A stretch of 6,931 nucleotides of DNA, taken from the NCBI GenBank assembly GCA_003152255.1, contig PLZT01000614.1, forward strand, positions 1 to 6,931. Direction: 5' to 3'. Each line of letters starts with the position of its first letter. Position 1 is the first letter of the stretch. The notes beneath the pieces were generated by a model. That model ran no database searches, was not told where the DNA came from, and was given only the letters and a program-made list of their open reading frames with translations. Position numbers and translations under genes: made by a program. Positions 5,722 to 6,931 of this stretch are shown one piece after another. This DNA is from Methylocystaceae bacterium (GTDB lineage Bacteria; Pseudomonadota; Alphaproteobacteria; Rhizobiales; Beijerinckiaceae).

Positions 5722-5885
5722 GAGCGCGGTTCTCGGTTTGGGCGCGGAGGTCCGTCGCCAGGAATCAGAGGCGGGAGATTACATCGCTTTGCCTTAAGAC
5801 CAAATATCGGCGCCATTGCATCGCGGCATTATCTGCGTTAGCTGGGCCGCATGGACTGGCGCCCGCGACCGCGTAAGGATAGGCG
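5722..5885. promoter_or_regulatory. Divergent intergenic region between sppA and the CoA-ester lyase
   Basis: These 164 bases must hold the promoters for both genes, as they are transcribed away from each other. I see no clear -35/-10 pair or operator. The only firm element is the Shine-Dalgarno sequence AAGGA (5875-5879), 6 bases before the lyase ATG. Confidence 0.4.
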
Positions 5886-6929
5886 ATGAAACTTCCCAAT
5901 CAATTTTACCGTCCTCTGGCCATTGGCGCCCCGGCGCCCTTGCGCGAACTCCCGGTCAAGTTGGAACGCATGATTCATTTCGTGCCGCCCCACGTCGAAA
6001 AGATGCGCGCGAAAGTCCCCGAGATCGTCAAACAGGTCGACGTGGTGCTCGGCAATCTCGAAGACGCCATTCCGGCCGACGCCAAGGAAGCCGCGCGCAA
6101 GGGCTTCATCGAAATGGCCAAATCGACCGATTTTGGCTTAACCGGGCTGTGGACGCGCATGAATGCGCTGAACTCGCCCTGGGCGCTCGACGACATGATC
6201 GAAATCGTCGGCGCGGTCGGCGACAAGCTTGACGTCGTGATGCTGCCCAAGGTCGAAGGCCCCTGGGACGTCGCCTATCTCGACCAACTGCTGGCGCAGC
6301 TCGAGGCCCGCAATGGCGTCAAAAAGCCGATCCTGATCCACGCCATCCTGGAGACCGCCGAAGGCGTCAAGAACGTGGACGCCATCGCCAGTTGCTCGCC
6401 GCGCATGCACGGAATCAGCCTCGGACCGGCTGATCTCGCGGCTTCCCGCGCGATGAAGACCACCCGCGTCGGCGGCGGCCATCCCGAATATAAGGTGATC
6501 GCCGACGCCACCGAGGCCGGCGCCGCCCGCCCGACCTACCAGCAGGATCTATGGCATTACACCATCGCCAAAATGGTCGACGCCTGCGCCGCCGCCGGCA
6601 TCAAGGCATTTTACGGGCCGTTCGGCGATTTTTCGGACGCCGCCGCGTGCGAGGCGCAGTTCCGCAACGCTTTTCTTCTGGGCTGCGCCGGCGCCTGGTC
6701 ACTGCACCCCTCGCAGATCACGATCGCCAAAAGAGTGTTCTCGCCCGACCCCGCCGAGGTGGCCTTCGCCCGCCGGGTGCTGGAGGCCATGCCGGACGGC
6801 ACCGGCGCCGTGATGATCGACGGGCGGATGCAGGACGACGCCACCTGGAAGCAGGCCAAGGTGATCGTCGATCTCGCCAGGCAGGTCGCCTCGAGCGACC
6901 AGGAGTTCGCCCAAATTTATGGGTTCTGA
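5886..6929 (+). CDS. CoA-ester lyase, malyl-CoA lyase / citrate lyase beta family
   Basis: This 347-residue cytoplasmic enzyme belongs to the CitE-like TIM-barrel family that cleaves or forms 3-hydroxyacyl-CoAs such as malyl-CoA (to glyoxylate and acetyl-CoA) and beta-methylmalyl-CoA. Visible motifs are L-G-N-L-E-D at 55-60, W-T-R-M-N with Arg91, I-L-E-T-A-E-G with Glu156 and L-G-P-A-D-L-A-A-S with Asp183. Glu156 and Asp183 are the expected magnesium ligands. G-P-F-G-D-F-S-D is at 244-251 and W-S-L-H-P-S-Q-I at 271-278, near the C-terminal lid. The usual N-terminal V-P-G-S-N loop of MclA/Mcl1 is replaced by M-I-H-F-V-P-P-H at 29-36, so this is probably a separate subfamily rather than the serine-cycle MclA. 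The exact substrate is therefore left open. The start is an ATG with a good ribosome-binding site. The gene stands alone within the window, divergent from sppA. Confidence 0.85.
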   Translation: MKLPNQFYRPLAIGAPAPLRELPVKLERMIHFVPPHVEKMRAKVPEIVKQVDVVLGNLEDAIPADAKEAARKGFIEMAKSTDFGLTGLWTRMNALNSPWALDDMIEIVGAVGDKLDVVMLPKVEGPWDVAYLDQLLAQLEARNGVKKPILIHAILETAEGVKNVDAIASCSPRMHGISLGPADLAASRAMKTTRVGGGHPEYKVIADATEAGAARPTYQQDLWHYTIAKMVDACAAAGIKAFYGPFGDFSDAAACEAQFRNAFLLGCAGAWSLHPSQITIAKRVFSPDPAEVAFARRVLEAMPDGTGAVMIDGRMQDDATWKQAKVIVDLARQVASSDQEFAQIYGF

Positions 6930-6931
6930 AG

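Noticed and set aside
4813..5841. Long plus-strand frame of 342 residues opposite sppA
   Set aside because: It is antisense to a clearly identified sppA, Arg/Gly/Ala-rich with no recognisable domain, and arises from GC-rich codon bias on the other strand.
1..6931. CRISPR array
   Set aside because: No regularly spaced repeats of 23-40 bases are seen.

Overview
The window looks like a piece of chromosome from a GC-rich alphaproteobacterium, probably Hyphomicrobiales. The right half has sppA, ihfB and a LapA-domain gene in tandem, an arrangement I associate with that group. Next to it is a CoA-ester lyase of the malyl-CoA lyase / citrate lyase beta family. That family serves the serine cycle of methylotrophs and related glyoxylate routes, so a methanotroph or methylotroph is possible, but one gene does not prove it. 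Codon use here is strongly GC-biased (43 of 60 bases are G or C in 6781-6840).

Right half (about 3799-6929), core chromosome. A CoA-ester lyase reads rightward (5886-6929). Divergently, reading leftward, come the signal peptide peptidase sppA, the integration host factor beta gene ihfB, a small LapA-domain membrane protein and a tRNA-Thr with anticodon CGU.

Left half (1-3798), an accessory region that looks like one end of a genomic island. A P4-type tyrosine integrase with an intact catalytic set starts 188 bases beyond the 3' end of the tRNA-Thr and reads away from it. This is the usual layout of an element integrated into the 3' end of a tRNA gene. The spacer holds a symmetric array of GGGYA half-sites over a possible integrase promoter, plus further direct and inverted repeats. 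Beyond the integrase are a probable gene remnant, a 350-base noncoding stretch with a degraded dispersed repeat, and a translationally coupled two-gene operon of lower GC (25 of 60 bases in 1681-1740). The operon encodes an unrecognised basic 180-residue protein and a zeta-toxin-like P-loop ATPase. Last are a possible transposase scrap and a small SEC-C zinc-motif protein. No second copy of the tRNA 3' end is visible, so the far end of the element probably lies to the left of the window.

The most interesting unit is the two-gene operon at 602-1869. It has the architecture of a toxin-antitoxin or defence module, but the partner does not resemble the known zeta antitoxins (epsilon, PezA), as far as can be judged by eye.
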